64,000 nt of DNA from an uncultured Myxococcales bacterium (GCA_903883645.1 CAISBR010000066.1:1-64000), one strand, 5' to 3'. Numbered from the stretch's first letter, positions 53,198-62,136 are shown. Numbers and translations are program-made. Notes: generated by a model not told the origin, from the letters alone.

Positions 53198-53947
53198 CTA
53201 GAATTGCTCGTCGTCGCCCAAGAAGCGCCACATGCCCAGCGCCAGCTTGCCCAGCTTGACCCGGCCAACGCGCACGCGCTTCAGCCCCATCACGCGCAGC
53301 CCAACGGCCTCGCACATGCGCCGAATCTGGCGCTTTTTACCCTCGCGCAGCACAAACCGCAGCTGATCGCGGTTCAGCCACTCCACCTCGGCGTGCAGGA
53401 GCGGTTCCCCGTCGAGGTACAGGCCGTGGCGCAGCAGGTCCAGCCCGCTTTGCTCCAGGTAGCCCTCGACCCGAACCAGGTATTCCTTATCCATAATGCT
53501 GTCTTCGCCGATCAGCTGGCGGGCGACGCGCCCGTCTTGCGTCAGCACCAGCAGCCCCGTCGAGTCGATGTCGAGCCGCCCCGCCACCGACAGATCGCGC
53601 AATTGCTCGCGGCGCAGCAGCGGCCCGGCGTATTGCGGATCGCGATTCTCGGGCAAAATCAGCTCGATAGCAGCCCTGTAGCCATGCTCCGGCTGGGTCG
53701 ACACAAACCCTATCGGCTTGTTCAGCAGGATGGTCGCCCGCTGCTGCTGCACCGTTGCGCCGCGCTGGTCGAGCTCGATGCGTTGGTCGCGCCGCACCCG
53801 GGTGCCCAGCGTAGCCATCACCTCGCCATCGACCCGCACCCAGCCGCGGCCAATGTAATCGTCCGCCTCGCGTCGCGAACACAGGCCTAACTCGGCCATA
53901 CGCTTGCTCAGCCGCGGAAAATCTTGGTTGTCTTGCTTGTCGTCCAT
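53198..53947 (-). CDS. rRNA pseudouridine synthase, RluF/RluB type
   Basis: A 249-residue RsuA/RluB/RluF-type enzyme. The S4 domain is [21 protein letters not shown] (about 12-60), then [14 protein letters not shown], catalytic Asp in [18 protein letters not shown], and [14 protein letters not shown] near the C-terminus. It isomerises one uridine in 23S (or 16S) rRNA. The segment PEHGYRAAI following the KP strand and the [11 protein letters not shown] tail fit RluF best. I chose the ATG at 53947; a TTG at 53992 is less likely. It is divergent from hisH. Confidence 0.85.
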   Translation of the reverse strand: MDDKQDNQDFPRLSKRMAELGLCSRREADDYIGRGWVRVDGEVMATLGTRVRRDQRIELDQRGATVQQQRATILLNKPIGFVSTQPEHGYRAAIELILPENRDPQYAGPLLRREQLRDLSVAGRLDIDSTGLLVLTQDGRVARQLIGEDSIMDKEYLVRVEGYLEQSGLDLLRHGLYLDGEPLLHAEVEWLNRDQLRFVLREGKKRQIRRMCEAVGLRVMGLKRVRVGRVKLGKLALGMWRFLGDDEQF

Positions 53948-54120
53948 GGCCAACCTCGGCCGCAAGGTAGCCGGTTCGACCCATTCGGGCAACGCGCGGC
54001 GCCGGCCAGAGGTCTTTACGTGCGCCCATCATCCCCGTAGTCTTGTTGCCCGCTCGCGGCGGCGTGCGAATCAACCGTCGCGATCGCTGGGGCAACGCCA
54101 AGAAACGCAAGGAGTTCCTG

Positions 54121-54720
54121 TTGATTGCAGTGGTCGATTACGGTGCGGGCAACGTCGCCAGCGTGGTGCGGGCGTTGCGGCATTTGGGCGGCGATGCGCA
54201 GCTCGTCAGTGATCCCAGCGAGTTGCTTGCCGCCGAGCGGATTGTCTTTCCGGGCCAAGGCCATTTTGGCCAGGCGATGCGCCAGCTTGAAGCGACGGGC
54301 CTGGGCCGCGCCTTGCGCCAAGGCATCGACAGCGGTCGGCCGTTCTTAGGTATTTGCCTAGGGTTACAGCTTCTTTACCAGGGTAGCGACGAGGCGCCGG
54401 GCGTGCCCGGTTTGGGGTTGTTGCCGGGTCATTGCCAACGCTTTGCCCCGGGTCTGCCCGTGCCGCACGTGGGCTGGCAGCAGGTGCGCGCACCGTTTCG
54501 CTCGAAGCGCACAGGTCTTGAAAACTACGATGATTTCTATTACTTCGTGCACAGTTACTACGCACCAGCCGATGGCGTGGCCGTGACTGCGGTGGCCGAT
54601 TACGGCCTGCGTTTTGCCGCTGCGGTGCGTCGCGACCAGCTGTGCGCGGTGCAATTTCACCCCGAGAAGTCGGGTCGCGCGGGCCTCGACTACCTGGCCG
54701 CATGGCTACAGATTCGCTGA
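54121..54720 (+). CDS. hisH: Imidazole glycerol phosphate synthase, glutaminase subunit
   Basis: A 199-residue class I glutamine amidotransferase. Catalytic triad Cys79 (GICLGLQ), His180 and Glu182 (FHPEKS) is intact, and the N-terminus IAVVDYGAGN is typical. It supplies ammonia to HisF for imidazole ring closure. I chose the TTG at 54121 because AAGGAG sits 6 nt upstream; longer frames lack similarity. It is followed by hisF and a HisA-HisI-HisE fusion, so this is a compact late-histidine operon. Other his genes are not in the window. Confidence 0.92.
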   Translation: MIAVVDYGAGNVASVVRALRHLGGDAQLVSDPSELLAAERIVFPGQGHFGQAMRQLEATGLGRALRQGIDSGRPFLGICLGLQLLYQGSDEAPGVPGLGLLPGHCQRFAPGLPVPHVGWQQVRAPFRSKRTGLENYDDFYYFVHSYYAPADGVAVTAVADYGLRFAAAVRRDQLCAVQFHPEKSGRAGLDYLAAWLQIR

Positions 54721-54750
54721 AGTTTTTAGCCTTTCTCCGCAAGGATGCCC

Positions 54751-55506
54751 GTGCACACCGTTCGCCTTATCGCCTGCCTCGACATCGAACACGGTCGCGT
54801 GGTCAAGGGCGTGCGCTTTGCCGACCTGCAAGATCAGGGCGATCCCGTAGAGCTGGCGGCACGTTACGATGCCCAAGGTATCGACGAGCTCGCGTTTCTC
54901 GATGTGCGCGCCAGCGACCAGGGCCGCGATATCCTCCGCGACTTGGTGCGCAAGGTATCAGAAGTACTGTTTATTCCCTTTGCCGTGGGCGGTGGTCTGC
55001 GCAGCCTAGACGACGTGCGCGCCGTGCTGCGTGCCGGTGCCGACAAGGTGACCGTGGGCTCGGCAGCGGTGGCCAATCCCGAGCTAGTGCGGCAGATCGC
55101 CAATGAATTCGGCAGTCAGTGCCTCGTCGTGTCGCTCGACGTCAAGCGTTTGGACGGGCGGTTTGCCCTGACCAGCCACGGTGGTCGCCGCGATACGGGT
55201 CTTGATGCCGTTGAATTCGCCAAACAAGTTGCCGATTTGGGCGCGGGCGAGCTCCTCGTCAACGACATGGACGCCGATGGCACCCGCCAGGGGTTTGGCC
55301 ACGATCTGAACCGGGCGATCGTGCGCGCCGTGCCGATTCCGGTGATCGCGAGCGGTGGTGCCGGCAAGCCCGAGCACTTTGCCGAAGCGGTCGAGCAAGG
55401 TGGCGTGCACGCGGTGCTGGCGGCGAGCGTGTTTCATCAGGGCGATTTCTCGATTCGCGACGTAAAGGACTGCATGCTGCGCCGCGGGATTGCCGTGCGC
55501 ACGTAG
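54751..55506 (+). CDS. hisF: Imidazole glycerol phosphate synthase, cyclase subunit
   Basis: A 251-residue (beta-alpha)8 barrel that makes imidazole glycerol phosphate and AICAR from PRFAR and ammonia from HisH. The first catalytic Asp is in IACLDIEHGRVVKG; the second in LLVNDMDADGTRQGF; phosphate-binding loops PFAVGGG and VIASGGAG are present. I chose the GTG at 54751 because AAGGA lies just upstream; an ATG at 54745 overlaps that site. It is 30 nt after hisH and 33 nt before the fusion gene. Confidence 0.94.
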   Translation: MHTVRLIACLDIEHGRVVKGVRFADLQDQGDPVELAARYDAQGIDELAFLDVRASDQGRDILRDLVRKVSEVLFIPFAVGGGLRSLDDVRAVLRAGADKVTVGSAAVANPELVRQIANEFGSQCLVVSLDVKRLDGRFALTSHGGRRDTGLDAVEFAKQVADLGAGELLVNDMDADGTRQGFGHDLNRAIVRAVPIPVIASGGAGKPEHFAEAVEQGGVHAVLAASVFHQGDFSIRDVKDCMLRRGIAVRT

Positions 55507-55539
55507 CCGCAACGGTCCTAGCAGAAAAGGTGAGCGACG

Positions 55540-56781
55540 ATGTTGATTCCTTCGATTGACCTGATGGGCGGCAAGGCCGTGCAGCTGCGGCAGGGCAACC
55601 CCGACGACTGCGCGGTGGTGGTCGACGACCCGATTGCCCTGGCCCTAGAGTATTCGCGCTATGGCGAGGTGGCGATCATCGACCTGGATGCCGCGCTGGG
55701 TAGGGGGGATAACCTTGCGACAATCGAGCGTATTTTGGCCAAGGTCGATGCGCGCGTCGGCGGTGGCATCCGCGATCATGCCCGCGCCGACCGGCTGCTG
55801 CGCGCGGGGGCCCGCAAGATCATCATCGGCACGGCCGCCACGCCCGAGTTCTTGCAGCGCTATGCCCGCGACCAGGTGATCGTCGCAATTGATCAGAAAG
55901 GTGGCCAAGTTGCGACCCATGGCTGGACGGCGACGGCGGGTGAGACGGCCCTTGAACGTTGCGTGCGGCTCGCGCCCTATTGTGGCGAGTTTCTGTTTAC
56001 GGTGGTGGATCGCGAGGGCCTGATGCAGGGCGCTGACCTCGAAGCCATTGCCGAAGTGTGCAAAAGTACGCGCAATACCATCACCGCAGCCGGCGGCATT
56101 ACCACTGTCGCCGAGGTCGCGGCGATCGACAAACTGGGTGCCAACAGCCAGCTGGGCATGGCGCTCTATACCGGCAAGCTCGACCTGGCCGAAGCGTTTT
56201 TGGGCCTGCTCGACTGGGGCAAGACCGGCGAGCTGATGCCCGTGGTGGTCGAAGACGACTCGCAAGTGCTGATGTTTGCTTGGGCAAATCGCGAGGCCGT
56301 GACCGAGACGCTCAAGACCGGTCGCGGCACGTTCTTTTCGCGCTCGCGCCAAGAGCTGTGGAAGAAAGGCGACACCTCGGGCCACGTGCAGCATGTGCAA
56401 ACCGTGCGCTGGGATTGCGATCGCGACTGCCTGCTGTACCACGTCGAGCAAACGGGCGAGGCCTGCCATCTGCCGCAGCGCTCGTGTTTTGGCCCGCAGC
56501 GCTTCGACTTGCATCAGCTTGAGCGGGTGTTGCGCGAGCGCCGCGATCGCCCCGAGCCGGGTGCCTATACCTCGCGGCTGTTCGCCGACCGCAAACTGCT
56601 GCACTCCAAGATCCGCGAAGAGGCCGACGAGTTGGTGCGCGCCCACACCGACCGCGACGTGGTGTGGGAGACGGCGGACGTGCTGTTCTTCAGCATGGTC
56701 AAGCTGGTTTCGCTGGGGCTGACCCTCGATCAAGTAGAGCGCGAGCTGCGGTCGCGGCACGGTCGCCGGCGAATCTCGTAG
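55540..56781 (+). CDS. hisAIE: HisA-HisI-HisE trifunctional fusion
   Basis: A 413-residue fusion of three enzymes of histidine synthesis. Residues about 1-222 are HisA (IPSIDLMGGKAVQLRQGN; VIVAIDQKGGQVATHGWT), about 223-328 HisI (VLMFAWANREAV; RWDCDRDCLLYHVEQTGEACH...SCF with its zinc Cys) and about 340-413 HisE (LLHSKIREEADELVRA; WETADVLFFSMV). Together they do phosphoribosyl-ATP pyrophosphohydrolysis, cyclohydrolysis and ProFAR isomerisation, the three steps before HisF/HisH. HisI-HisE fusions are common; adding HisA in front is unusual. ATG at 55540 follows AAAAGG. There is no frameshift within the frame. Confidence 0.93.
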   Translation: MLIPSIDLMGGKAVQLRQGNPDDCAVVVDDPIALALEYSRYGEVAIIDLDAALGRGDNLATIERILAKVDARVGGGIRDHARADRLLRAGARKIIIGTAATPEFLQRYARDQVIVAIDQKGGQVATHGWTATAGETALERCVRLAPYCGEFLFTVVDREGLMQGADLEAIAEVCKSTRNTITAAGGITTVAEVAAIDKLGANSQLGMALYTGKLDLAEAFLGLLDWGKTGELMPVVVEDDSQVLMFAWANREAVTETLKTGRGTFFSRSRQELWKKGDTSGHVQHVQTVRWDCDRDCLLYHVEQTGEACHLPQRSCFGPQRFDLHQLERVLRERRDRPEPGAYTSRLFADRKLLHSKIREEADELVRAHTDRDVVWETADVLFFSMVKLVSLGLTLDQVERELRSRHGRRRIS

Positions 56782-56825
56782 CTTTTCTGCTTGTGGCCCG
56801 GCGCGGTGCACGCTAGGCTACGGGG

Positions 56826-58883
56826 ATGAACAAGCACCTCTCGCACTCCGTTTTCGGCTTAGCCCTGGCAACCTTGGCTGCCGCACTGACCTGCATCGCG
56901 GCGCCCGCCTCTGCTGCCGTGCCTACCACGGCCGCCATCGAAGGCGCGCTGACCTCGGTTGGCGGTGGGCCCGTGGCCGATGGCACCTATCCGCTCACTT
57001 TCTCGCTGCTCGATGCGGCGGCTGGCAATGCGATTTGGACCGAGGGTCCGTCGAATATTGTCGTTAAAGGTGGCGCATTTGCTTACACGCTGGGCAGCAA
57101 GACGCCGCTGACCGCTGCGCTGCTGACCGGCGACCGCTGGCTGCAAGTGCAGGTTGCGACCGACACGCCGCTGCCCACCGTTCAGGCTCGCTCCGTGCTG
57201 CTCGCCTTGCGCGCGGCGGTGGCCGAAGGGCTCGAGTGCTCGGGCTGCATCAAGGCAGGGCACCTAGACCCCGCACTTTTGCAGGGCTATGCCAAAAGCG
57301 CCGACCTGGCCGCCTATGCCAAGGCGTCCGATCTGAGCGGCTATGTCAAGACCGGCGACCTGGGCGACTATGTGAAGGCCGCCGCTCTCGCGACCGTAGC
57401 CGCGTCGGGTGACTACAAAGACCTTAAGAATGCTCCAGTTTTTGCCACGGTAGCCAAGTCGGGCAGCTACGTCGACCTGCTCGACCAGCCCATCCTGGCC
57501 AAGGTTGGCACATCGTGCGGCAGCGGCCTCGTCGTCAAGGGCATCAAGGCCGACGGCAGCTTAGAGTGCGTGGCGGGCGGAGTTAGTGCAGCGACGCTGC
57601 CTGCCGACGGCCTCAACGAAATCTCGAACAACCTACTTTCGACCGAATTTGCTGAGGTTGCGTCGAGCACCGCCGCGCCGCTCGCCATCGCCGACAACTT
57701 GCCGGCCGGCATTGCCGACGCCATCACCGTGCCCGACTTTGGCACCGCCCAAAGCCTGACGGTCAGCATCGACATCAGCAATTCCGATATCTCCAAAGTC
57801 CGCGTCACGCTTTACGATCCGAGCGGCGCGGCCTACAAGCTGTACGACCAAGGCGCAACGGGTACTGCGCTCGTCGCCACGTATCCCGCGCCGACCAAGA
57901 CGGTCACGGGCGACTTGACCGCTTGGGTTGGCAAGAATCCCAAGGGCACCTGGTCGATCAACGTCGCGGACCTGGCCGCCGCCACGGGCTCGCCCAAGAC
58001 CGACGGCAGCCTGAATGCCTGGAGCATCACCGTCAACACCTTGTCGAGCAAGAAGGTTTCCGTCTCGGGCGCGCTGGTGATGACGCCGGCTTCCACGGCA
58101 CCGATCGCTTGCCAACCCTCGACCATGGGCGCGATGTACTTCGACAAAGTCTCGAAAACCTTGCGGTATTGCGACGGCTCCATCTGGAAGACCTTGGCCG
58201 ACAGCTGCGGCAACGGCATCTTAGACGCCAACGAAGAGTGCGACGACGGCAACAATGCCAACGGCGACGGCTGCAGCTCGACCTGTATCGCCTCGCTCGG
58301 CATCTCAAAGAACAAGCCCGGCGCAACCTGCGTCGACATCCAGAAGGGCTGGACTACCGACGGCGTCGTCGCCAAAGACGGTCTGTACTGGGTCAAGGCG
58401 CCTAAGGGCCAGGTATTCCAGGCGTATTGCGACATGACCAGCGACGGCGGCGGCTACACCTACTTGCCGATCGACGCTGGCAAGGCCACCAGCAAGGTGA
58501 CCGACGACAACACCTGCAAAGACTACGGCTGGGACCTCATCTACCCGCGCACCAAGACGCAGTGGACCGCCGTGCTCGCCAAGTACGGGACCAGCTACTT
58601 CTCGACCATCCCCGGCGTCTACCGCGACAGCGGCACGGGCAGCTACACCGGCTGCATCATGCGCGACCCCAAGGCCTACGGCTCGGGCTGTGCCGACTGG
58701 AAGGTACCCGACGGCGGCAAGTGGTGGCTGCGCGACTCGACCTACAGCGAGCCCAACGGCGACTACACCAACGGCTGCTGGCTGTCGATGTACGGCTGGG
58801 ACCCGGCGAACATCCAGTTCAACGATGGCGGCTGTGGCTCGTCGACCAGCAAGTACGTCTGCGCGCCCAACGATAAGCAGTAG
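56826..58883 (+). CDS. P-domain surface protein with DUF4215 Cys repeat
   Basis: A 685-residue exported protein. Signal peptide ends APASA. Its N-terminal beta domain, Cys-linker (CSGCI) and P-domain-like module (about 295-408, ITVPDFGTAQSLTVSI, KGTWSINVAD) match the 594-residue protein at 39635. It then has a DUF4215/Myxococcus Cys-rich repeat (Cys461 to about 487, CGNGILDANEECDDGNN) and a fibrinogen/GON-like C-terminal domain (about 505-685) starting GLYWVKAPKGQVFQAYCDM and holding ten Cys. It looks like a modular adhesin or enzyme-associated surface protein. Confidence 0.8.
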   Translation: MNKHLSHSVFGLALATLAAALTCIAAPASAAVPTTAAIEGALTSVGGGPVADGTYPLTFSLLDAAAGNAIWTEGPSNIVVKGGAFAYTLGSKTPLTAALLTGDRWLQVQVATDTPLPTVQARSVLLALRAAVAEGLECSGCIKAGHLDPALLQGYAKSADLAAYAKASDLSGYVKTGDLGDYVKAAALATVAASGDYKDLKNAPVFATVAKSGSYVDLLDQPILAKVGTSCGSGLVVKGIKADGSLECVAGGVSAATLPADGLNEISNNLLSTEFAEVASSTAAPLAIADNLPAGIADAITVPDFGTAQSLTVSIDISNSDISKVRVTLYDPSGAAYKLYDQGATGTALVATYPAPTKTVTGDLTAWVGKNPKGTWSINVADLAAATGSPKTDGSLNAWSITVNTLSSKKVSVSGALVMTPASTAPIACQPSTMGAMYFDKVSKTLRYCDGSIWKTLADSCGNGILDANEECDDGNNANGDGCSSTCIASLGISKNKPGATCVDIQKGWTTDGVVAKDGLYWVKAPKGQVFQAYCDMTSDGGGYTYLPIDAGKATSKVTDDNTCKDYGWDLIYPRTKTQWTAVLAKYGTSYFSTIPGVYRDSGTGSYTGCIMRDPKAYGSGCADWKVPDGGKWWLRDSTYSEPNGDYTNGCWLSMYGWDPANIQFNDGGCGSSTSKYVCAPNDKQ

Positions 58884-58912
58884 ACCGGCTTAGCGAATTG
58901 CCAAAACGCCGG

Positions 58913-58970
58913 CAGCCCGGTCGAGTAGCACCCCTTGTCGGTCGCTACCCGGCTGGGCTGTTTGGCTTTT
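58913..58970 (+). terminator. Hairpin with T-rich tail after the DUF4215 gene
   Basis: CAGCCC (from 58913) pairs with GGGCTG (to 58960), and inside it GTAGC (from about 58925) pairs with GCTAC, with a six-base internal loop. TTTGGCTTTT follows at 58961-58970. It lies 30 nt after the stop of the P-domain gene and ends 24 nt before the convergent universal stress gene, so it could serve both as an imperfect intrinsic terminator. Confidence 0.5.
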
Positions 58971-58993
58971 CGAAGCTAGCCGGGCCAGTTATG

Positions 58994-59452
58994 CTACTTG
59001 GTGGCAACGTGCGGCGCGGCGGGCACCACCAGCACGGGGCAATGCGCCTGACGCACCACCTTGTCGGTCGTAGAACCCAGCAGCATCAAAGCCAAGCCGG
59101 CGCGGCCATGCGAACCCATCACGATGAGGTCGGCCTTGTGCTCGGCGGCCCAGCGCACGATCTCGCTCGACGACTGACCCAGCGCCGTAGCAATTGTGGT
59201 CTGGGTCACGTCTTGGCTCGCGGCAATCGCGGCCCATTCTTGCAGCGACTCGCGGGTCTTGGCCTCGACTTCGCCCAGGATCTCGGGGCCGGCCGTGACA
59301 AAGCCGTCGGGCAGCACGTAGCCGGGCACGGGGTAGACGTTGAGCAGTGTCAGGTCTGCGCCATAGCGGCGCGCCAGCTCGCAAGCCCACTCAAGCGCTT
59401 GCTTGCTCGGGTCCGAAAAATCAACCGGTACTAGGATGTGCTTGAATTCCAT
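58994..59452 (-). CDS. Universal stress protein, UspA family, ATP-binding type
   Basis: A 152-residue UspA protein. The N-terminal strand is HILVPVDFSDPSKQAL, and the ATP-binding motif G-x2-G-x9-G-(S/T) is intact in GSHGRAGLALMLLGST, followed by VVRQAHCPVLVV. This makes an ATP-binding, MJ0577-like member likely. ATG at 59452 has GGAGG 7 nt upstream. It stands alone between the P-domain gene and a 369-nt gap. Stress induction is a family trait; no promoter is readable here. Confidence 0.93.
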   Translation of the reverse strand: MEFKHILVPVDFSDPSKQALEWACELARRYGADLTLLNVYPVPGYVLPDGFVTAGPEILGEVEAKTRESLQEWAAIAASQDVTQTTIATALGQSSSEIVRWAAEHKADLIVMGSHGRAGLALMLLGSTTDKVVRQAHCPVLVVPAAPHVATK

Positions 59453-59821
59453 GATTGCGCCTCCATGCTGCCGCCCACTTGATAACTTAGGTGGCTTAGG
59501 CGGTCACGCTAGCGGCTTGGCAGGGGCTTGTGCCACAAACTCGTCGCGGGCCTAGGCGGGCGGCGGCGGACAGCGCGGCCCAGAACGAACAAATCGATCG
59601 CATTGGGTTTTCTGTGGGCAGCCCTGTCCTTTTTTGTGGGGCGCACGCTCGCGTCCTTACGGCCGACTCGCCGCGCCACGCCGCAGATCCCGTATGGTAT
59701 CCAGAGTTTCGGGCGCCAGTGTGAGGGGAGCAAAAATGCCAACGCGAACCCAGCGCCGGCACTGCGGAGTGGTCCGCGGCCAAGCACCAAGTTCGCGTTG
59801 CCTGCTAGCTCGACATTCGAC
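59453..59821. other. Intergenic region without a recognised gene
   Basis: These 369 nt separate the UspA gene and a DUF465 gene on the same strand. It holds the UspA ribosome site at its left end. A plus-strand ATG at 59735 has GGGGAG 5 nt upstream and opens a 66-codon frame that runs antisense into the DUF465 gene; I do not call it. No hairpin with a T-run, tRNA or repeat is visible. Confidence 0.55.
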
Positions 59822-60034
59822 TTATGCGGGCGTCACCAGCCGCGCCACGAAGTCGATCTTGTCCTTCTTTTGCAGCTTGAGCTTCTTGACCTGGGCGCGC
59901 TCAAGCTCCTCTTCGTGCGTCAGCGAATGGTAGCCGTCTAACTCGTGCAGACGGCGTTCGAGGGCCGCGTGTTCGACGTTCAGTTGCTCGAGCAGCTCAA
60001 ACCGCTCGTCCTGATTGACCGGAACAGTGTCCAT
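59822..60034 (-). CDS. DUF465 (YdcH-like) small coiled-coil protein
   Basis: A 70-residue highly charged, alpha-helical protein. It fits the DUF465/YdcH pattern, with LLEQLNVEHAALERRLHELDGY followed by THEEELERAQVKKLKLQKKDKID and a short tail. Such proteins form helical hairpins. ATG at 60034 has GGAGG 6 nt upstream; a longer frame beginning at 60172 adds residues unlike the family. Role unknown. It lies alone 212 nt downstream of the acyl-CoA dehydrogenase gene on the same strand. Confidence 0.82.
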   Translation of the reverse strand: MDTVPVNQDERFELLEQLNVEHAALERRLHELDGYHSLTHEEELERAQVKKLKLQKKDKIDFVARLVTPA

Positions 60035-60246
60035 GCCTTGCCTCCGTGCGGCCGGCGAAGACCGCGATTGGCGCGACGCACCGCGCTGGGCGCCGCTGGG
60101 GTACCGTGCTGCAGTCAGGCTGCCAACAGCGGACCCTGACGCGATAGTAGCGAGGGCAAGCGAGGCCGGCAACCCAAAACGCTGCAGGTCGCTTGCACGG
60201 TGACCGGCGTGTGACTACGGCTCGCAAGTGCGCATGGCGGCTTGAG

Positions 60247-61992
60247 CTACTGGCCAAGCAGCGCACGCTCGGGCCACCAGCCGGTCTCCGCCACGGCGCG
60301 GCGATGGGGATGGACCGCCAAAAATTGCTGCGGCACGGCTGGGTCTATCGCGGTCGGCGCACGCTGGCTCAGCTCGGCCAGACACAGGCCCTGGTGGGCG
60401 ACCATGGCGTTTTCGACGAAGGCGCGCGCACTTCGGGCATCGTCGGAATTGCGCGAGGCCACCAGCTCGGCCGCATCGACCTCGAGCACCGCAAGCCGTT
60501 GCCGCAGGGCGCTTTGCAGCGAACTCATCGGCAATTCGCCAGCGCGGCGGCTCAGCAGGTCGAGCCACGGCCGGTGTAGACTCAGCCGCTGCATGTCGCG
60601 CCAACACTGGGCAATCAAGACGTTATGCGCCCCTTCCCACGACTCGGTGACCAGCGCGTCGCGGTACAGGCGGCCCAGCGGCGTAAAGTCTTCGATCGCC
60701 GCATTGCCGCCGATCACCTCCATGGCGTTGCGGATCATTTGTGTGGTGCGGACACTGGTCCAGTATTTGTTCATGTTTAGGCCCAGGCGCACGGCGTCGG
60801 GATCGCTGCCGGCCGCGTCGATCGCCACGAGGTCGAGCGTGCTGGCGGTGGCGGCACAGGCCTCGGCAAAGACCTGCGCGACCATGGCGTTGGTGTTGGC
60901 AAAGTGGCCGATCGGCTGGCCAAAAGCGCGACGGAAGCGCGCAAAACCCGAGGCCTCGCGGTAGCTGCGCCAGAGCATCCCGCAGCAGGCCATGGCGTTC
61001 CACAGTCGCGAGGTGTTCAGCACGATATCGACCACATGGTGGAAGCCCTGGTCGAGCGGCCCGAGCTGCCAACCCCGCGCGCCCTGCCAGTCGACCTCGC
61101 CCGAGGCCATGGCGCGGGTGCCCAGCTTGTGCTTCAGCCGGCGAATCGTCAGCTGATTAGGCTCGCGAGGCGTGTCGAAAAGCGTATGCGACATAGGGCT
61201 TTGCGCAACGTCGCGCCCCTGCGGCAGATCGTGCGGCACGATAAACAGCCCCAGACCCTTGGTGCCCGCCGCCGCGCCATCGGGCCGAGCGGTCAGCACA
61301 TACAGCGGCGCATCGATGACCGAGCAGAACCACTTCTCGCCGGTAAGGGCCCAAAGTGCAGGATTTTCGGCAGTTTCTGCGCCGATCAGCGTCGCTTGGG
61401 TGGCATTGGCGCCCACATCCGAGCCGCCCTGCACTTCGGTCAAGAACTGCGCGCCGTACAAGCGCCTGTCGTAGTGCGGATTCAGCAGCCCGGGCAGCAG
61501 CGCCTTTTGCAGGGCAGGGTGGCCGCAGCGCTGAATTGCCTTGATCATGCCAGCGGTACAGGCCAGTGGACAGGTGTGGCCCGCCTCGCCGTGGTGCGCT
61601 GACAGGATCATCAGCACGGCCTGTTCTACCGCGCGTCCGGCTTGGCCCGTCACGCTCATCACCCCAGAACCATAAATGATCTTGCCCCACTCGTGGTAGC
61701 TGGCGTCGAAGCGCACCCGCTCTTGGCGGCGGCCCAGGTAGTCGAAGCGGTCGAGCACGGGCAGGTTGGGGTCGTGGCTGCAGCGGTGCACCAGACCCTC
61801 GCTGGCGCCGACTTGCCTACCAAAGTGCTCAAGATGACTGTGAACCTGCGCCCCCGCGTGCGGCGCAAAATGCTCGACCATCGCGACCAGGGCGGCGTTG
61901 CCGCGGTACCAGTTGCCGTCGTCGGACTGGCGCCAAGCGATCAAGTCGGCGCGGCCTTGCGAAATCGCGTCAATTGGATTGGGGGAGTTCAT
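60247..61992 (-). CDS. AidB-like acyl-CoA dehydrogenase
   Basis: A 581-residue FAD protein of the acyl-CoA dehydrogenase superfamily, close to AidB/isovaleryl-CoA dehydrogenase-like proteins. Visible are YGAQFLTEVQGGSDVGAN (FAD and substrate binding), LTGEKWFCSVID, KHKLGTRAMASGEV, and the AidB-like RDALVTESWEGAHNV near the C-terminus. The N-terminal 150 residues follow AidB rather than short-chain dehydrogenases. I chose the ATG at 61992. It is divergent from an HTH protein; the inverted repeat between them may control both genes. Its substrate may be a branched acyl-CoA or it may be DNA-damage related. Confidence 0.83.
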   Translation of the reverse strand: MNSPNPIDAISQGRADLIAWRQSDDGNWYRGNAALVAMVEHFAPHAGAQVHSHLEHFGRQVGASEGLVHRCSHDPNLPVLDRFDYLGRRQERVRFDASYHEWGKIIYGSGVMSVTGQAGRAVEQAVLMILSAHHGEAGHTCPLACTAGMIKAIQRCGHPALQKALLPGLLNPHYDRRLYGAQFLTEVQGGSDVGANATQATLIGAETAENPALWALTGEKWFCSVIDAPLYVLTARPDGAAAGTKGLGLFIVPHDLPQGRDVAQSPMSHTLFDTPREPNQLTIRRLKHKLGTRAMASGEVDWQGARGWQLGPLDQGFHHVVDIVLNTSRLWNAMACCGMLWRSYREASGFARFRRAFGQPIGHFANTNAMVAQVFAEACAATASTLDLVAIDAAGSDPDAVRLGLNMNKYWTSVRTTQMIRNAMEVIGGNAAIEDFTPLGRLYRDALVTESWEGAHNVLIAQCWRDMQRLSLHRPWLDLLSRRAGELPMSSLQSALRQRLAVLEVDAAELVASRNSDDARSARAFVENAMVAHQGLCLAELSQRAPTAIDPAVPQQFLAVHPHRRAVAETGWWPERALLGQ

Positions 61993-62116
61993 GGGCGAAA
62001 CCTGGGGCCGCGGCAGGCGGCTGTGGCGAAAGGGTAGCGCCGGCGGCGTGCGCGTGCCAAGTGGCCGCCTCGCCAACAACCGAGAATGACAAATGATTAC
62101 TGGTAACCCGTCAATT

Positions 62117-62136
62117 CACTTGACAACTATCAAGTG
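62117..62136. promoter_or_regulatory. Perfect inverted repeat overlapping a TTGACA element
   Basis: CACTTGA at 62117-62123 and TCAAGTG at 62130-62136 form a perfect 7-bp inverted repeat around six bases. The consensus -35 TTGACA at 62120-62125 lies inside it on the plus strand, with TTAGAT at 62141-62146 as a candidate -10 at short (15-nt) spacing. It sits between the acyl-CoA dehydrogenase gene and the HTH gene and is a probable operator of the HTH protein. Confidence 0.55.

Noticed and set aside
55645..56811. 388-codon frame antisense to the HisA-HisI-HisE gene.
   Set aside because: High GC leaves long open frames on the opposite strand; the sense strand has intact HisA, HisI and HisE motifs.
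59735..59933. 66-codon plus-strand frame with a strong GGGGAG site 5 nt before its ATG.
   Set aside because: Its second half is antisense to the DUF465 gene and the product is low-complexity Ser/Arg-rich with no family traits.
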